Below, in pieces: positions 13,455 to 26,096 of a stretch of 64,000 nt of DNA. Location of the stretch: assembly GCA_021234535.1 (NCBI GenBank), contig CM037845.1:1826501-1890500 (forward strand). Direction: 5' to 3'. A program made the position numbers and the translations under genes. The notes beneath the pieces were generated by a model. That model worked only from the letters and a program-made list of their open reading frames with translations. It was not told the origin of the DNA and made no database searches. The stretch's first letter is position 1; every line of letters begins with the position of its first letter. The DNA is from Stichopus chloronotus (Eukaryota > Echinodermata > Holothuroidea > Aspidochirotida > Stichopodidae).

Positions 13455-14690
13455 ATGGTTATCAACACTATAGTAAAACCAAAGCCATGTTAATCAGGTC
13501 CAGGCAAAAACTGTCAAAAATGACGAAGAATTATCAATGGTTGTTAACACTGCTTCTCTCCAAAATGTGTCTAGTGAAAAATTATAATGATTGACAACCA
13601 CCTGACTTGGAATGATCAGTTTGACCATATTTGTAGTGTTATCAACAATAGATTGGCCTTACTTAGACGCATAAAGCCGTACACGGATATCAGCACTCAA
13701 ATTCTTTTTTACAATGGTTACGTTCTCCCTATTTTTGATTATTGTAGTACTGTTTGGGGTACTTCCAGTGTTGGTAAAAATGGCCGCTCAAATAATTTTA
13801 AATGCCTCTTTTGAAAACAGATCAAGTGAACTTTTTGAAGCTCTCAATTGGAAGTCAATAGATGTTTTATTACGATTAAAACATTTATGTATGGTATACG
13901 TACAAAGCTCCTAACGGCTTAACCCCACAGTACATTACTGATATGTTTAGATTTTCAGCTGAGGTACATCATCGAGCTCTCAGATCTACATCAAATAATG
14001 ACATATTCTTAACAGGTGGAAGAACTGAATATCATAAAAGAAAATTCTCATGCATTGCAGCCAAAGAGTGGAACCAATTACCAAATGAGTGTAAAAATGC
14101 TTTGTCTCTTCCCGTTTTTAAACAACTTTTGAAATCTATGTTATAAATTGAATTCTTTTTAGTGGCAATTTTATTGATGGTAATATTAGTACCTCTTAAT
14201 CACAATTTATTGATTTACATGCCTGTAGATGTTCTTTTATGATTCTTTGTATGTATTTTATTTGTTTGCAATCTTAATGCCTATTTAAGTCATGCCTTTG
14301 TGCATTTTCCTTTATCTCTGCTTTACCCTCTCTTTGAGCCAATGCTAAGTTATTCTTAAGTCATGTTCTTTTAATTTTGTTATCCTTTTTGTAGATGCTT
14401 ACAGATATTTTTATGTGTCTTATTCAGTATGTATATTCTTTTTACATCTATTTTAGTTATGTTTTGTGATTTATGTGACCTCCATCCCTGTTTTCAATTT
14501 GTTTTAAGTTCATGCTCAATTTTTAAGTCTCCTTGTTGTGTTTAACCTCTTTATTGCTAACCTTACATTTTGCATTGTATTTAACCTTTTGTATCTTTTG
14601 TAAAGGCCTGCCTTGGGAGAGATTAGCTTTTTAAGCTAACCGAGTTTACACTTTTGAATGTTTAAATAAATAAATAAATAAAATAAAACA
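13455..14690 (+). mobile_element. 5'-truncated LINE, 3' part of reverse transcriptase with frameshifts
   Basis: Several broken frames read HLTWNDQFDHICSVINNRL, ALLRRIKPYTDI, FDYCSTVWG and ALRSTSNNDIFL, and end AAKEWNQLPNEC. This is the region after the catalytic core of a non-LTR reverse transcriptase. It is colinear with the copy at 53.58-54.70 kb. A 3' untranslated part with the palindrome-like TTAGCTTTTTAAGCTAA (14623-14639) follows, then a (TAAA)n tail ending near 14690. The catalytic domain is absent and the copy is dead. CR1/Jockey-like grouping is a guess. Confidence 0.85.
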
Positions 14691-15363
14691 TAAATGGTTC
14701 ATTTTTTCTATCATTATTTCCTTCTATCATTTCCAACTAGCATCAGCCATCCAGTTGGTTCCATACTTAGAGAAGGTCAAATACGAACATTGCAAACAAA
14801 CTACGTACAGAAACGGCAGTACTGCAAGTGTGTGCACACTATAGGGTATATACAGCTGATCCAGACTGTAAAGTTTGGTCTTCTTGGGGAACACATGCAC
14901 ATGCAACCATGTCTTGTTTTTCTTTTCTTCTTTGTAAACCATTGCAAGATCTGAGCTAATTGCAAGCGTAACTCTTACAATGGGACAAATTAGATAGCAA
15001 ATAATACCCCTCTGGTACACATTCTGATATACTGCAATTATGTCATACTTTACGCTGAAAAAGTTCAAGTTGGAAATTAAGCTGGGACTGTGGGAGGCTG
15101 ATTTTGATGGAATTGCAACAAGTTTGAGGAAAATTTACCCTTCTTCCTGTACAGGAATACGCACCCTTGACAGTAAATAAATAGGCCTACTGCATTTTCC
15201 CAAACTGCAGTCAGTTACATTCCTGGTATAAGGACAGTATGTAAAATACAGATTACAGAAATGGTTCCGAGAAAAAAGTCACAGACTTTTAATTTTTGTT
15301 TTACCTACAGATGATGGATCATATCTGACAATGTGACAAGGCCTATGCTATACCGGTACCTAT

Positions 15364-15590
15364 CATTTTTCATACACTGATTTTTATCCCATTAGGCCTA
15401 AATGAGAAATTGCAGGCAGGAGATTCCTATTTCAATGCTACATGCAGCTTGGAAAATTCAGGGAGTGTCATTCCTGGCCATTTGGAGGGTTTGAAAAGCC
15501 AAAAATTTTCTTGTAACACTCCGCGCCAACCGATGGTGGTCGGGGCTAGATAGTCCTAACTGCACTCAGTCCCATTCAGGCAGTTTGAAA
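15364..15590 (+). repeat. Interspersed repeat family R1, copy 2
   Basis: It matches 12060-12290 in order: 'catacactgatttttatcccattaggcctaaat', 'ccatttggagggtttgaaaagcc', 'ccgcgccaaccgatggtgg' and 'actgcactcag'. It ends about 25 bases from the splice donor of the exon at 15616-15781. Confidence 0.7.
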
Positions 15591-15615
15591 ACGTAGGCCT
15601 TGATCTTATTCTTAC

Positions 15616-15781
15616 CAGAACTGTTGAAAAATCCTTCAGTTTGCCGTCGCCCCGGATCAGTATTCCCTATGAAGCTATGCGAACTGGTGGTAATCGCTTC
15701 ATCCCGGTACTTGAAAAATATAACGAAAGCGAAGAGTGATCCAAAGCAAACCAAAAATAAAAAGTTTCGCTTCCAAACCAT
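15616..15781 (-). CDS. Possible first coding exon of an unknown type II membrane protein
   Basis: From the ATG at 15781 the exon reads MVWKRNFLFLVCFGSLFAF, then VIFFKYRDE. This is a short basic cytoplasmic tail followed by a hydrophobic segment of about 18-20 residues and a polar stretch with an NSS glycosylation site. That is the layout of a type II signal-anchored protein such as a Golgi glycosyl- or sulfotransferase. No in-frame ATG is seen just upstream. The exon ends at a GTAAG donor (15611-15615) in phase 1. The flank at 15.8-16.2 kb is richer in CpG than its surroundings, as expected for a promoter. The family is not recognised and the rest of the gene is not securely found. Confidence 0.45.
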
Positions 15782-16285
15782 TCTCAAAATGTTTTCCCTT
15801 GTCAAGAGGCAGGGTAGCTTCTCCGTAAATACCCCTTCATGTGATGCCTGCGTTGGTACCGAGAAGGTTATTTTAGACTATTTCATGGTAGCGCCTGTTG
15901 CGACTGCCACGCCATGTTTTCTTGTGCGGGTATCCTAACGAGTATAACGGAGAGCCACCGGTAGAGTACTAATCTCGATGATGAAGTTATGCCCGCTGAC
16001 TTCCAGTGTGTTGTTACTGCACGATATGTGTGTTAGTTAGTAAGGTCATCAAAGTCTCAAACTTCCTAACTTTGAGAAGTTGTTGACATTTTTTAACAAA
16101 AACTGACCATATTAGCGATAGAAAAATCTGCCAAACTTAAGCCAACCTCCAGCTAGACCCTTTTGCGTTAAGGTGTCTTGTTACATTCTCATTCAAACAT
16201 CACGATTTCCCTCGACGGACGGCAGTCCGATCCCATCCAGCGGCCGACAGACAATGGGAATGATAGAACAGAAAACGGGTGAAAC

Positions 16286-16880
16286 TTAAAGGAGAAGGAA
16301 ACCCTGGGAATATATTTATCAAAATGAAGCAGAAGTGTTTGACAAACATCTTCCCAAAGTTTCATTCAGAAATATTGTTTCCTATCCAAGTTACACACTT
16401 TTGAAATTCAGAGAAGGGTGCTCCCATTTTTGCCTAAGTTGAATGTAAAACAACTTGAGTAAGTCGAATAATGATGTCACATAACCACAGATAGCAAAAA
16501 TTTTAATGCATTTCTTTATATTCTTTACCTATTATTTCTATCAATCCGAAACACACTTGTACAAATTTTGTGTTGAATTACTGAGGTGTATCATGTAATA
16601 ATCAAATCATTAATACTATGACTTGAATCTATGCATGACTGTTAAAATTTGTTGACAATGAAATATAAAGAAAAACAAAAGCTTTTCAGTCACATGTGGT
16701 CTGGTGATGTCATCACAATCTCAAAATGGCAGCTTCCTCATAATTTTTATATGAGCACTCAAATTGCAATATCTTGGGAATTAAGCAACGTATTTAAATG
16801 AAATTTGGTAATGGTGTTCACCATATGTTAGTCTCTCATTTAACATTGTCAAAAGTCCTGACTTGCCTTCTCCTTTTTAA
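16286..16880. mobile_element. TTAA MITE family B
   Basis: TTAA copies flank the element (16286-16289 and 16877-16880). The 587-base interior begins aggagaagg and ends ccttctcct. Longer degenerate inverted similarity follows inward, and both arms carry a GATGTCA word (near 16472 and 16708), as does family C at 62.7 kb. No coding frame is present. A TTAA target site suits piggyBac or Kolobok. Confidence 0.7.
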
Positions 16881-17227
16881 AGGGGGAGCTTTACGTTGGG
16901 AGCTGTACGTAGATTGGATGAACGATCACAGAAATAATAAAAGAGAGAAGAGCTGGTAAAGTAAAGAGGGCAGCTGCATGTAGTGGACTTAAATGGCCGA
17001 ATAGCCCTTAGCAAGGAGTCACCTCCAGCTTGCCAGCTTCCCCGCTTGCCCGCTCGAGTAGGAGATCGAGGTGATATTTCATGTACCAGCTGACTGCATT
17101 CGTTATCTAGCAAAACGTTTTTGCTGATCTGATTCCCGACTGACACCAACACCTGCCATGCTCTGAGGAGTATCTTTGTGCCATGTCGGCCCTACTCCCG
17201 TCGTGGTGTCCGGTATAGAAATAGATG

Positions 17228-17958
17228 CAGTGGCGGCGCCAGAATGTCAGACTTGGGAGGGCAAACTGAGGGCAGAGGAAAATGTTGGGGGGAAAGAAAC
17301 CGAGCGCGAAGCGCGAGGTCTTGTAGATGGGGTCCAGGGGCCCGCCTTAGGGCCCCTGGTAGGGTCCAGGGGTAAAGCCCCGCTTGGGGTCCAGGGGGCG
17401 AAGCCCCCGGAAGTTGTGAGGTTTTAGCATATCTCTGGGTGGAAAATTAAGCCCCAAGAGATGTATATTATTTATTTTTATATTATTTATTTTTTCGATT
17501 GACCGTACTCCAAGGTTCCCAACTTTTTTCTTTGGGAGTACCATTTCACATTTACGCGGTACCACCGAGTACACACACGTAGGCTACATACACTTCCATT
17601 CCATTCCTATATTTAGGAAAACAACCACCTACCCGCCCTTCCCTTATGCTGGCGAAAAACGTTCCAGAGAAAATTCGTCTGACCAGGCTGGCGTACTGTT
17701 GAAGTGGCTACGGGCATGGTATGAAAACTGGCAGCCTGTGTAACATAAATTAGGCATTTATCAATCATGGTTCCCCGAAAGCTGTTCTTATTCAGTCCAA
17801 TGCCAATACATAGTTTTGTGATTAAATTAATTTTGGATGAGTACAAGATCTGATTGGGAAGGGTGAGAGCAACTGGGGGACAACTGGGGGCAAGGAAACA
17901 ATCTGGAGGGGCAAATTCCCCCTCATGCCCCCCCCCCCCCCCCCCCGCGCCGCCGCTG
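17228..17958 (+). mobile_element. hAT-like non-autonomous element, copy 1
   Basis: The element starts CAGTGGCGGCGCC and ends GCGCCGCCGCTG, which are inverted ends of hAT type. It is flanked by 8-base duplications aatagatg (17220-17227) and catagatg (17959-17966), 7 of 8 identical. The 731-base interior has GC-rich subrepeats (ggtccagggg, ggcgaagccccc), a C run and no transposase frame. Copy 2 at 19772-20577 is colinear. Open frames inside it are by-products. Confidence 0.85.
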
Positions 17959-18984
17959 CATAGATGATGAACTAAAACCCATTCGCCTCTTTCATCATGT
18001 TTCCTTTTTTGCGGGTGGACTATAACGGGCAGACGACGGGGAAATGATCTCCTACTGTCGATATTCGAGTATCCAAAGATTAGAAATAGTTCGAACCCAT
18101 TCACCCAATGCCTGTGTCTGTTTTAGGGAAGGGAGCCGTCAGTGCACGTGCATCCCCTCCAGATTTCCCCCAAATTGATCAATTGTCCCCTTTCACATCA
18201 TACATCACCATCTCACTGTTACTTCTCTGTTCACGGTTTTATTACAGAAACTCTCCCGCCTTATTGAGGGCACTTATTATTATGTAAATCCTTCAAACAC
18301 AATACCACGATCCCAGTGCACTTCCAAACAAAGATTCTGGATCGGCCCTAAATTTTAGATAACACCATTCTCTAGACGTACTAATTCATTATTCCAGGTA
18401 GGCTAAGGCTATCCGAACATTTAACGCAAGTATTGCTTCTAATCAGGTTCAAGTTGCTCGCCAACAGAATCACTATGGCCTAAACCCCAAGCAATAGCTG
18501 AGACAAGATAACACTCTGTTGCGTGATAAGGTACTGTATGTATGACATAATTGAGAGGCCTTATTACGCTTCTGCAAATAAAACCTGCAATTATGCATTC
18601 TTAAATGTGTATTTCACACCCACTTGTGGATAAAGAAAAACCAAAGAACAATAAGCTGACAAGTCCCACCTACACACTCAGTTTGTTGAGAGACTGATAT
18701 AATCGGTAGGCTGATAAATGCTCATAAAGGGACTTTGCGTGACGACGATCTTAGGTGTTCAGGTACCAACGTTAAGCCCGGGTCACACTAGCGCGATTCA
18801 ATACGCAATTCAACTTTCGACTAAATTAGTGTAAATTGAGTTGATCATAAAAGTTGTTCAGAATAAAATACAGCGTCACAATTTCTCTCAAATAGCATTC
18901 ACAAATCTCCTCTAATAGCATTAAAAGCTTTACAATCTACTCGCCTTTAAAAGAGTAACACGAGAGCGGATGACTGACAACAAA

Positions 18985-19758
18985 CAGTGGCGGAGTTACT
19001 ATGCAATCGGCGGTGGCGGCGCTACGCGGGGGGGGGGGGGGGGGGTTGGGATGAGGTGGATTTGCCCCTAAAGATTGTTTCCTTGCCCCCAGTTGCCCCC
19101 CCCCCCCAGTTGCTCTCACCCTTCTGGATCAGATCTTGTACTCATACAAAATTAATTTAATCACAAAACTATGTATTGGCATTGGACTGAGTAAGAACAG
19201 CTTCGGGGGAATTTCTCGGGAATGTTTACCGTCCAGCATAAGGGAAGAGCGGGTAGCTGGTTGTTTTCCTAAATACAGGAATGTCGTTGTTTTCCTAAAT
19301 ATAGGAATGTCGTTGTTTTCCTAAATATAGGAATGTCGTTGGCTGCATCATAATAAATGTGTTAATAGTAGGCCTCACTTTTTATTACTAGTAGAAAGTA
19401 AATCATATAGTGAAATAAACTGTAGGCCTATTTAATTACCTGTGCAATGACCCCAGTTATTTTCACTAAAGTTAAATCCCCTCCAAAAATAGAGGAGTCC
19501 ACATTCCTCAGTCCAACAGACCTTCATTAGTTTAGGACTCAAATGAAAGAGATATGACTATTTCTGGGGAAAATTGAACTGTCAAAGAATATTGGTAAGT
19601 ACTGCACATTTTTTTATAGAATAATGTGACTGGAATGGAAGTGTATACTGTAGCCTATGTGTGTGTGTATGTGTGTGTGTGTCCTTGGTGGCACCGCGTA
19701 AATGTGAAATGGTACTCCCAAAGAAAAAAGTTGGGAACCTTGGAGTACGGTCAATCGG
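18985..19758 (-). mobile_element. hAT-like element, inverted and broken copy
   Basis: This is the reverse complement of parts of copies 1 and 2. The C-run and 'gttgctctcaccc' end lies at 18985-19330, and the 'ccaaagaaaaaagttgggaacc' part lies at 19640-19757. Between them is about 300 bases not found in the other copies. The family's GC-rich terminal part is missing at its right side, where copy 2 begins 13 bases later. A (TG)n run lies at 19660-19681. Confidence 0.7.
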
Positions 19759-19771
19759 GGTAGGGGCAGAG

Positions 19772-20577
19772 CAGTGGCGGCGCCAGAATGTCAGACTTAA
19801 GGGGTGGCGCACTGAGGGCAGAAGAAAATGTTGGGGGGCAAAGATTTTCAGGGGAAGCGCGAAACCGAGCGCGAAGCGCAAGGCCTTGAGGGTGGGGTCC
19901 AGGGGCCCACCTTAGGGCCCCTGGTGGGGTCCAGGGGCAAAGCCCGGTTGGGGACCAGGGGGCGAAGCCCCCGGAAGCTCTGAGGTTTAAGCATATCTCT
20001 GGGTGAAAAATTAAGTCCCAAGAGAGGTATATTATTTATTTTTATATTATTCATTTTTTCGGTTGACCGTACTCCAAGGTTCCCAACTTTTTTCTTTGGG
20101 GGTAGTATTTCACATTTACGCGGTGCCACCGAGTACATACACACACCCACACACACACACATAGGCTACTTACACTTCCATTCCATTCCTATATTTAGGA
20201 AAACAACGACATTCCTATATTTAGGAAAACAACCACCTACCCGCCCTTCCCTTATGCTGGACGGTAAACATTCCAGAGAAAATTCGTCTGACCAGGCTGG
20301 CCTACTGTTGAAGTGGCTATGGGCATGATATTAAACTGGCAGCCTGTGTACATAAATTAGTCATTTATCAATCATGGTTCCCCGGAAGCTGTTCTTATTC
20401 AGTCCAATGCCAATACATAGTTTTGTGATTAAATTAATTTTGGATGAGTACAAGATCTGATTAGGAATTGGGTGAGAGTAACTGGGGGGGGGCAACTGGG
20501 GGGGGCAACTGGGGGGAAGGAAAAAATCGGGGGGGGGGCAAATTCCCCATCATGCTCCCCCCGTAGCGTCCCTACTG
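19772..20577 (+). mobile_element. hAT-like non-autonomous element, copy 2
   Basis: The left end is CAGTGGCGGCGCC and the right end gtagcgtccctactg. Perfect 8-base target duplications gggcagag lie at 19764-19771 and 20578-20585. The 806-base interior is colinear with copy 1, with a doubled 'cctatatttaggaaaacaac' segment (20190-20240), a (CA)n run near 20135-20160 and G runs. No transposase frame is seen. Confidence 0.9.
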
Positions 20578-20794
20578 GGGCAGAGTAAGGTATAGTGGCT
20601 CCAGTAAACACTGACTTAAATCGATTGCCGTCGCCCTTTTCAGATTTTTGGGCTTTTGCCAAGGCCTAGCTAGTACAGTTTCCTTCGATTAAAAGCTATG
20701 GTTAAAGTGTGATATTTTTAAAGTATTGATGAAAATGCTCCAACAGCAGTGATTTAATTTTCAGATCTTCCCCAGTGAACAGTGCTTAAGACAT

Positions 20795-20880
20795 ATTGTC
20801 ATAGACAAAAACTTTTGTCATAGACAAAAATTGACAAAAACTAGACAAAACTTGACAAAGTAGACAAAAACTGACATACG
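20795..20880. repeat. Degenerate tagacaaaaa tandem repeat
   Basis: Repeats of 'tagacaaaaact' and 'tgacaaaa' units run through this stretch. No function is evident. Confidence 0.7.
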
Positions 20881-21563
20881 TTCCCTGGCAACGCTCACGA
20901 GGTTAATGCATATGGTCGATGTCGTCAGTGAACCCGGTTTTGGGGTGCTCAGATTCCCAGTGTATTGGCGTAATATGAAGGGCGCATTGAGGGGAACACG
21001 CCAATCAGTTCACAGAGCAAGGGAGCAAAATGACGTGACGAGAAAAGAGAAAAAAAATAAAGGAAAAGATATGAAGACGAAGACAAAAAGTTAAGACTGC
21101 AAACTTGAATAGCGTTTTAGTGCTCTCTGCATCCAGGGAATAATGATTGTGTTTCCCATAGACTATCTAGCTTTCTCTTCAAGTATTACATCCTTCAAGG
21201 TGAAGGGTACCGTATTAAATTTATCATACCTTTATAATGAAACTTGCAATAATGAAAGGAGAAGGGTTTCCCATCCAAGGAAATGACAATGCAATTTCCT
21301 GAAGGTTACTTGCTCGCCCTTTAAGAAGGGGATTCTCGCAGCGAACTTGCGGTTGCGGTTATCCAATGTAAACATTTTTTCGAGCCAACCGATGGCGCTC
21401 TACTTAATCTCAGTCTATCTCTCTCTATCTCAGTCTAGGATTGGTACGTAGGACACTTTATCTCCGTCTTCTCCAAATTATGGGTGCGTCTCTGCAATAG
21501 AGGAATACTGTATTTCCAACACTGCATCACATACGTTAATGAGGGTTCGTTAATGTCCCAGGG

Positions 21564-21760
21564 CAGGCCCGTATCCAGGGGGGTTCAGGGGGTTCGGACG
21601 AACCCACAAGATCTGGAGTTCCCCTCAGCCTACGTGATAGTAGGCCTACGTTAGCAACATATGTAATGAGTTTTAATTTGTCGGTCATAATTGTTGGGTA
21701 AAATGTTCCACTTGTGGTAAAATCGAACCCCCCACACTGAAAAAGCTGCATACGGGCCTG
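21564..21760. mobile_element. Short terminal-inverted-repeat element
   Basis: The stretch starts CAGGCCCGTAT and ends ATACGGGCCTG, perfect 11-base inverted ends, 197 bases overall. No clear 8-base duplication is seen. Further inside, 'ttcggacgaaccc' and 'aaatcgaacccccc' continue weak inverted symmetry. The ends look hAT-like. Confidence 0.65.
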
Positions 21761-21894
21761 TCAGGCCCGGCTAGAAAATAAAATCTAGTTACTCCATGAG
21801 GAGCACGTCGAGTCTCTTGATCCCCATGTGATTCTACTGTTCCAATGAAAAAAAAAAGTGAGGAGCTAAACTTATGTACACCCCCCCCCAAAAA

Positions 21895-22222
21895 AAAACC
21901 TTGCAAATGCTTCACGAATAAATGAAAGATGAATAATTCAATATGATTCCTGTATAATCTCAACTCATCTGATATGTCTTACCATTTCTGACAAACATTT
22001 ATTTTTGATCTCATTCATTGAAAAATTGCAGACATGGGATCCATATTTTAAGACTGGGCACATGCAGCTTATAGGGAAGGTATTGCCCCAGATTGTGTCT
22101 TAGGGTAGATTGTGTCACCTGGTAGTTGGTAAAAAAAGTACCACCTCTCGGCCCCCTGGTCAACGATCATTCATCTCAAGCTTTGTCCACCCAGTCCCTA
22201 TCAGAATACCCTGACGCCACCC
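21895..22222 (+). repeat. Interspersed repeat family R1, copy 3 (partial)
   Basis: The left part ('gaataaatgaaagatgaataattcaatatgattcctgtat...') matches 11995-12045 and then the 'tttttgatctcattcattgaaaaattgcag' region. The later conserved 'ccaaccgatgg' word is lost here. A related word, 'gagccaaccgatggcgctct', stands alone at 21381-21400. The segment ends near 'cctgacgccaccc', a hAT-like end. Confidence 0.5.
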
Positions 22223-22919
22223 ATGTAAGATTCAGCAAGGGATGCGCTAAGAGGATTCAGATGGGGTTTTTATAATTGGTCTCAGAAATAGCAAATGTAA
22301 TTCAATAGAGGTAAATGCAATGTGAACTGCCATGTTGATTGCAACAACCCGAAGTTTCAATATACCTTGAATGCAAGATTTCTACTGAAAGACAACCAGG
22401 GGTTTGCATCCTGCGGTCATTGTTCCAATCCTCTAAATGTGTAGAAATGGCTTAAGGTCAGTCACTCATCACCCCCATTATTACAGCAATCCCTAAAAAA
22501 TGACAGCATTACAGGGCCACTGATACCCCACCCTACCATAAAGTGTGTCGGGTGGGGTATCATTTACTTCTTTTGCTAATACATTAATCCGGCCATGCCA
22601 TTGTCTCGAACTCAAGAATGTGCACATGCAAAATCAAGGTCCGTCATAGTTAACTGACTGACGTAGGCCTATCTGATGCTGGCAGTGTAAATGGATTTAA
22701 AAAATGCTTTGGACAAGCACAAGATGACAATAACAGGATCTAGGATTTTGCCACGAGATCTCTTTTTTTCTTCTCAAAGTGTGCAACAACTCTGTTTGTT
22801 CCGAGACACTGAATCAGTGGTGGAGAAGAACATGAATGTCTGTCTTGGTTTTTGTTTTATGTCACAAATCTTGTTTATGAAGAGATAGGAATCATTGACT
22901 CTTCTGTCTCTTTGAAATA

Positions 22920-23395
22920 GTTTGAATGAATGAATGAATGAAACAATTTATTTCCAGCAAAGTATCAATTATAAACATTACGTACAAATCAAACGAGAAG
23001 TAAATGCCAGAAAAGGGAAAAACAGAAGTACGTACCATACTTATAAATTGTTTCCCCTATTACAGAAAAAAAGAGAAAATAAAGAAATGAAAACAACACT
23101 AACATTACACGAGGCAATTGTGATACCGTAATATTTAATAATCGTAACATTACTCCGAAACAGGCATTGTGAACCAAACTTAGTCATACTAACATAATAA
23201 AACAGTAATTTTAGTAGACAATAATTGTTGTTTGTACATACTTTTAAAACTATTCAAAGTCTTGCAATTTTTCAGTTTATCATTAAGTGAGTTCCAAAGT
23301 TTGGCTCCTGCAGTTGATATACATGGTTGTTTTTTTCTAGCTCTTACATAATTTTGTTTAAAGTTATTTTTTCCGTTTGGTGTCATATCTGTCAT
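22920..23395 (-). mobile_element. LINE 3' fragment, second family
   Basis: The minus-strand frame ends with RARKKQPCISTAGAKLWNSL, then KTLNSFKSMYKQQLLS, the usual C-terminus of a CR1/L2-like reverse transcriptase polyprotein. It is followed by a 3' untranslated part and a tail of ATTC units (plus strand tgaa runs at 22924-22941). It is 5'-truncated and its tail differs from the LINE copies at 13.5 and 53.6 kb. Confidence 0.75.
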
Positions 23396-23399
23396 TAAC

Positions 23400-26096
23400 T
23401 GCTAGAGCAAGTTTTTATCTTTACGTTGGACTTCAAGATAAAAAATGACATGGTGACACAGTAATTAGCAATGCAGAATGACCTACCACCGAACGAGTTA
23501 CTTAAGTATTGCCCATTTTTGCTTTCTATACTACCTTCCTTTTTTTGGTCTATGTAAGGATTGGGGTTGGGAAGGGGAGGGGTGATGAGATGCATTTCTC
23601 TCAGATGTTGCTTGCTAATTTATTTCAAATTTCACCTGATTGCAACAACAATGGTCAGGTTCAGCGTTATCACCTCTTGACCCCTTCCTTGGATACTACA
23701 AGCCAGATAAATACACTCATGTGATAGTAACAGAGATGCCAACATGAAGAATGTGATTTTCACATGCTGATTACATGACCTCACCATGTGAAGGTTTAAA
23801 TTGTTGTCCAGGGACGATCAACTTTCATCTAGGTTGTAGAACATGGTGAGAAATAAGCATGTTGTGTTTAAAGATATTTTAGTTCAACATTTTGTATAGA
23901 CTCAAGTACCTAGCGGTGTCGATATGGAGAGATAGATCCATTTTGACACATCAAAATGGTTAGATAATTTATAGCAACATGTCACTGTACTAAAAATATG
24001 TCCTCATATGGTATAATGGTATAATTAACATGCTCATAAACTGAAATATGTTGTTAGTATATTGAGGTATATTATCATAGCAAGTTCTCTTTACACTATC
24101 CTCGGCAATTTTCAATATGATGGTACAAATTATTTTGTGTGGAGATAGTGAAATAAATAGATCAAAATTTTTAGGATAGAAATCAAATTACCTAGACACA
24201 AGATAAATGAGTCAAGACCATTCTTCAGAATTGAAACTGACATAATGGAGGGAGAAAATTATCTTCACAATTATGTTGATAACTTTAGTAGCTTGGTAAC
24301 AATTCTGCAGTGTTAGAGGGTGCCCCATGAGAAGCTTCATAGCTGTGGGAACATAAGGAGTGTGCTCCATGGCAAGTTTCATAACTGTGAGACAACCATA
24401 AAGTTACTTGCGTCTGGTCTAAACTATTTCTGAATCATTTTGGTGTGTAAACGTCATACCTAGTCTACGAACCAACAATTCTGCACATCAATGAAATATT
24501 TCTACATCATTTCAAGCCAGGAATCAGATCAAATGAATTTTAGATGATCTATATTTTTCATTGTTGAACAAGTCTTCAGTATTGACCAGATCAACAGAGG
24601 CTGACATTCTGATCAAGTTGCCATGTCCCTCATATATACTGTTGTTGTTTTTACTCCATGTCTGGACACAGGGTGACAATTATTTCTAATCTGAAAATGA
24701 TTAACAGTTCTTAGACACACAATACATAACATGATAAGCAGAGCATTTTTAAATTTTTGGAAAGTTGTCTTGTGGTATATCAACTCTCAAACAAAAGAAT
24801 ACGCTTGCACGACAACATTTTGGAGAATGTGAGTGTATTGTGATATCTGGTACATCAGCAGATAATGAATATTCATACATCTAATTAGAAATAAACTTTT
24901 AAATTCCAAACTTATTCACCACACCACTGTATAAATGTTTATCTGATTGCAAAGATAAGTAAATGTGCATACTAGTCATGCTAAGAGTTATCATTTTGGT
25001 TTAGGTAGGGTAGCCCAATTGTATGAATAGCGATACATAAAAATGTATTTCGCTCATTTTCATTCTTAAGGTCTGTCTGAGTCAACCGCACCATGCTGGG
25101 GAATAATGTTAATCAAGCCCCATAGAAAGTTATCAAACTTCAAGCTCAACACTAGACAAATTGGTGACATTTTTCTATCAACTGAAACCTCCTTCTTAGT
25201 TTGCCTTGGCAACTAATGCTTATCTAAAGCAGGATATGTTTTAATTTCTCCATTTCAAAAGCACACCAAAGGACTAGCTACACTTTCTCAAGTTGAAAGT
25301 GCTGCAAAAACTACGGTACCATATAGTCTATTTGTCCAAATATAAATTGCAAAATTCGAAAAGAAAAACTTTCGCATATTAAGAGTTTCATTGTGGTTAT
25401 TCACAACAAAGTCCCATGTAATAACCGTAGGGCCACCTAGTCCTGCTAGGAGTTTGGCTGAAAAACTCACCTAAAAGAAATTTGGTGCAGACGTTGCTTT
25501 CTAGAATGGCATCAAATGGAAGAGAAAGATGGAAGATTTATGACAACAGTTGTTTTGTTCATCAAACAGCAAACTTTGCTTTAAGGTTTACAACAATTGG
25601 ATTCACACATTTTCACAGTTTAGAAGAAAAATCTGGAAGCAACAGGAAGAAAACACTGGCAGAGTTTCACTGAACCACCTTTTCTGAGAGTGTTTTGAAA
25701 TGACAAATTTGTCTTCTCTGACATGAGCTTCCCAAAGTTCATCAGCAGGCAGATAATTATCAAGGCTTGGTTGAAGACATGGAACCATTTGAAATCAAGA
25801 ACTCCATGGAGCGTGCTAACATTAAGCACCAGTACAACTGAACTTCAACAGAGCAAATGTCACAAAGTTTCCTTTTAACGTCTTCCCACTCTCTCTCTCA
25901 ATGTGTAGTTTTCACTCCTGAACATTTTCTGTTCATGTTGGAACATTACTGACCAAGGAGGTATCGACGAATCAAGCTGCAAAGTTTTTCCTCTTCAAGT
26001 TCTGCAACTTAAAATCTGACTGTTTTTGTCTTCATAATTGGATTTCATTGAACAGATTTTTCCAACTAGAAAATAAAATCCACAGTTGCACAGAGT
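23400..26096. other. Downstream flank of MMS22L, no supported gene
   Basis: Probably the 3' untranslated region of MMS22L near 26.0 kb and then intergenic sequence. Short frames here show neither domains nor paired splice sites. Two similar segments (gagaagcttcatagctgtggga and ggcaagtttcataactgtgag, 24330-24395) form a small duplication. Confidence 0.4.

Noticed and set aside
17176..20162. Several open frames of 75-163 residues on both strands
   Set aside because: They fall inside the hAT-like non-autonomous elements and follow GC-rich subrepeats; no transposase or other domain is present.
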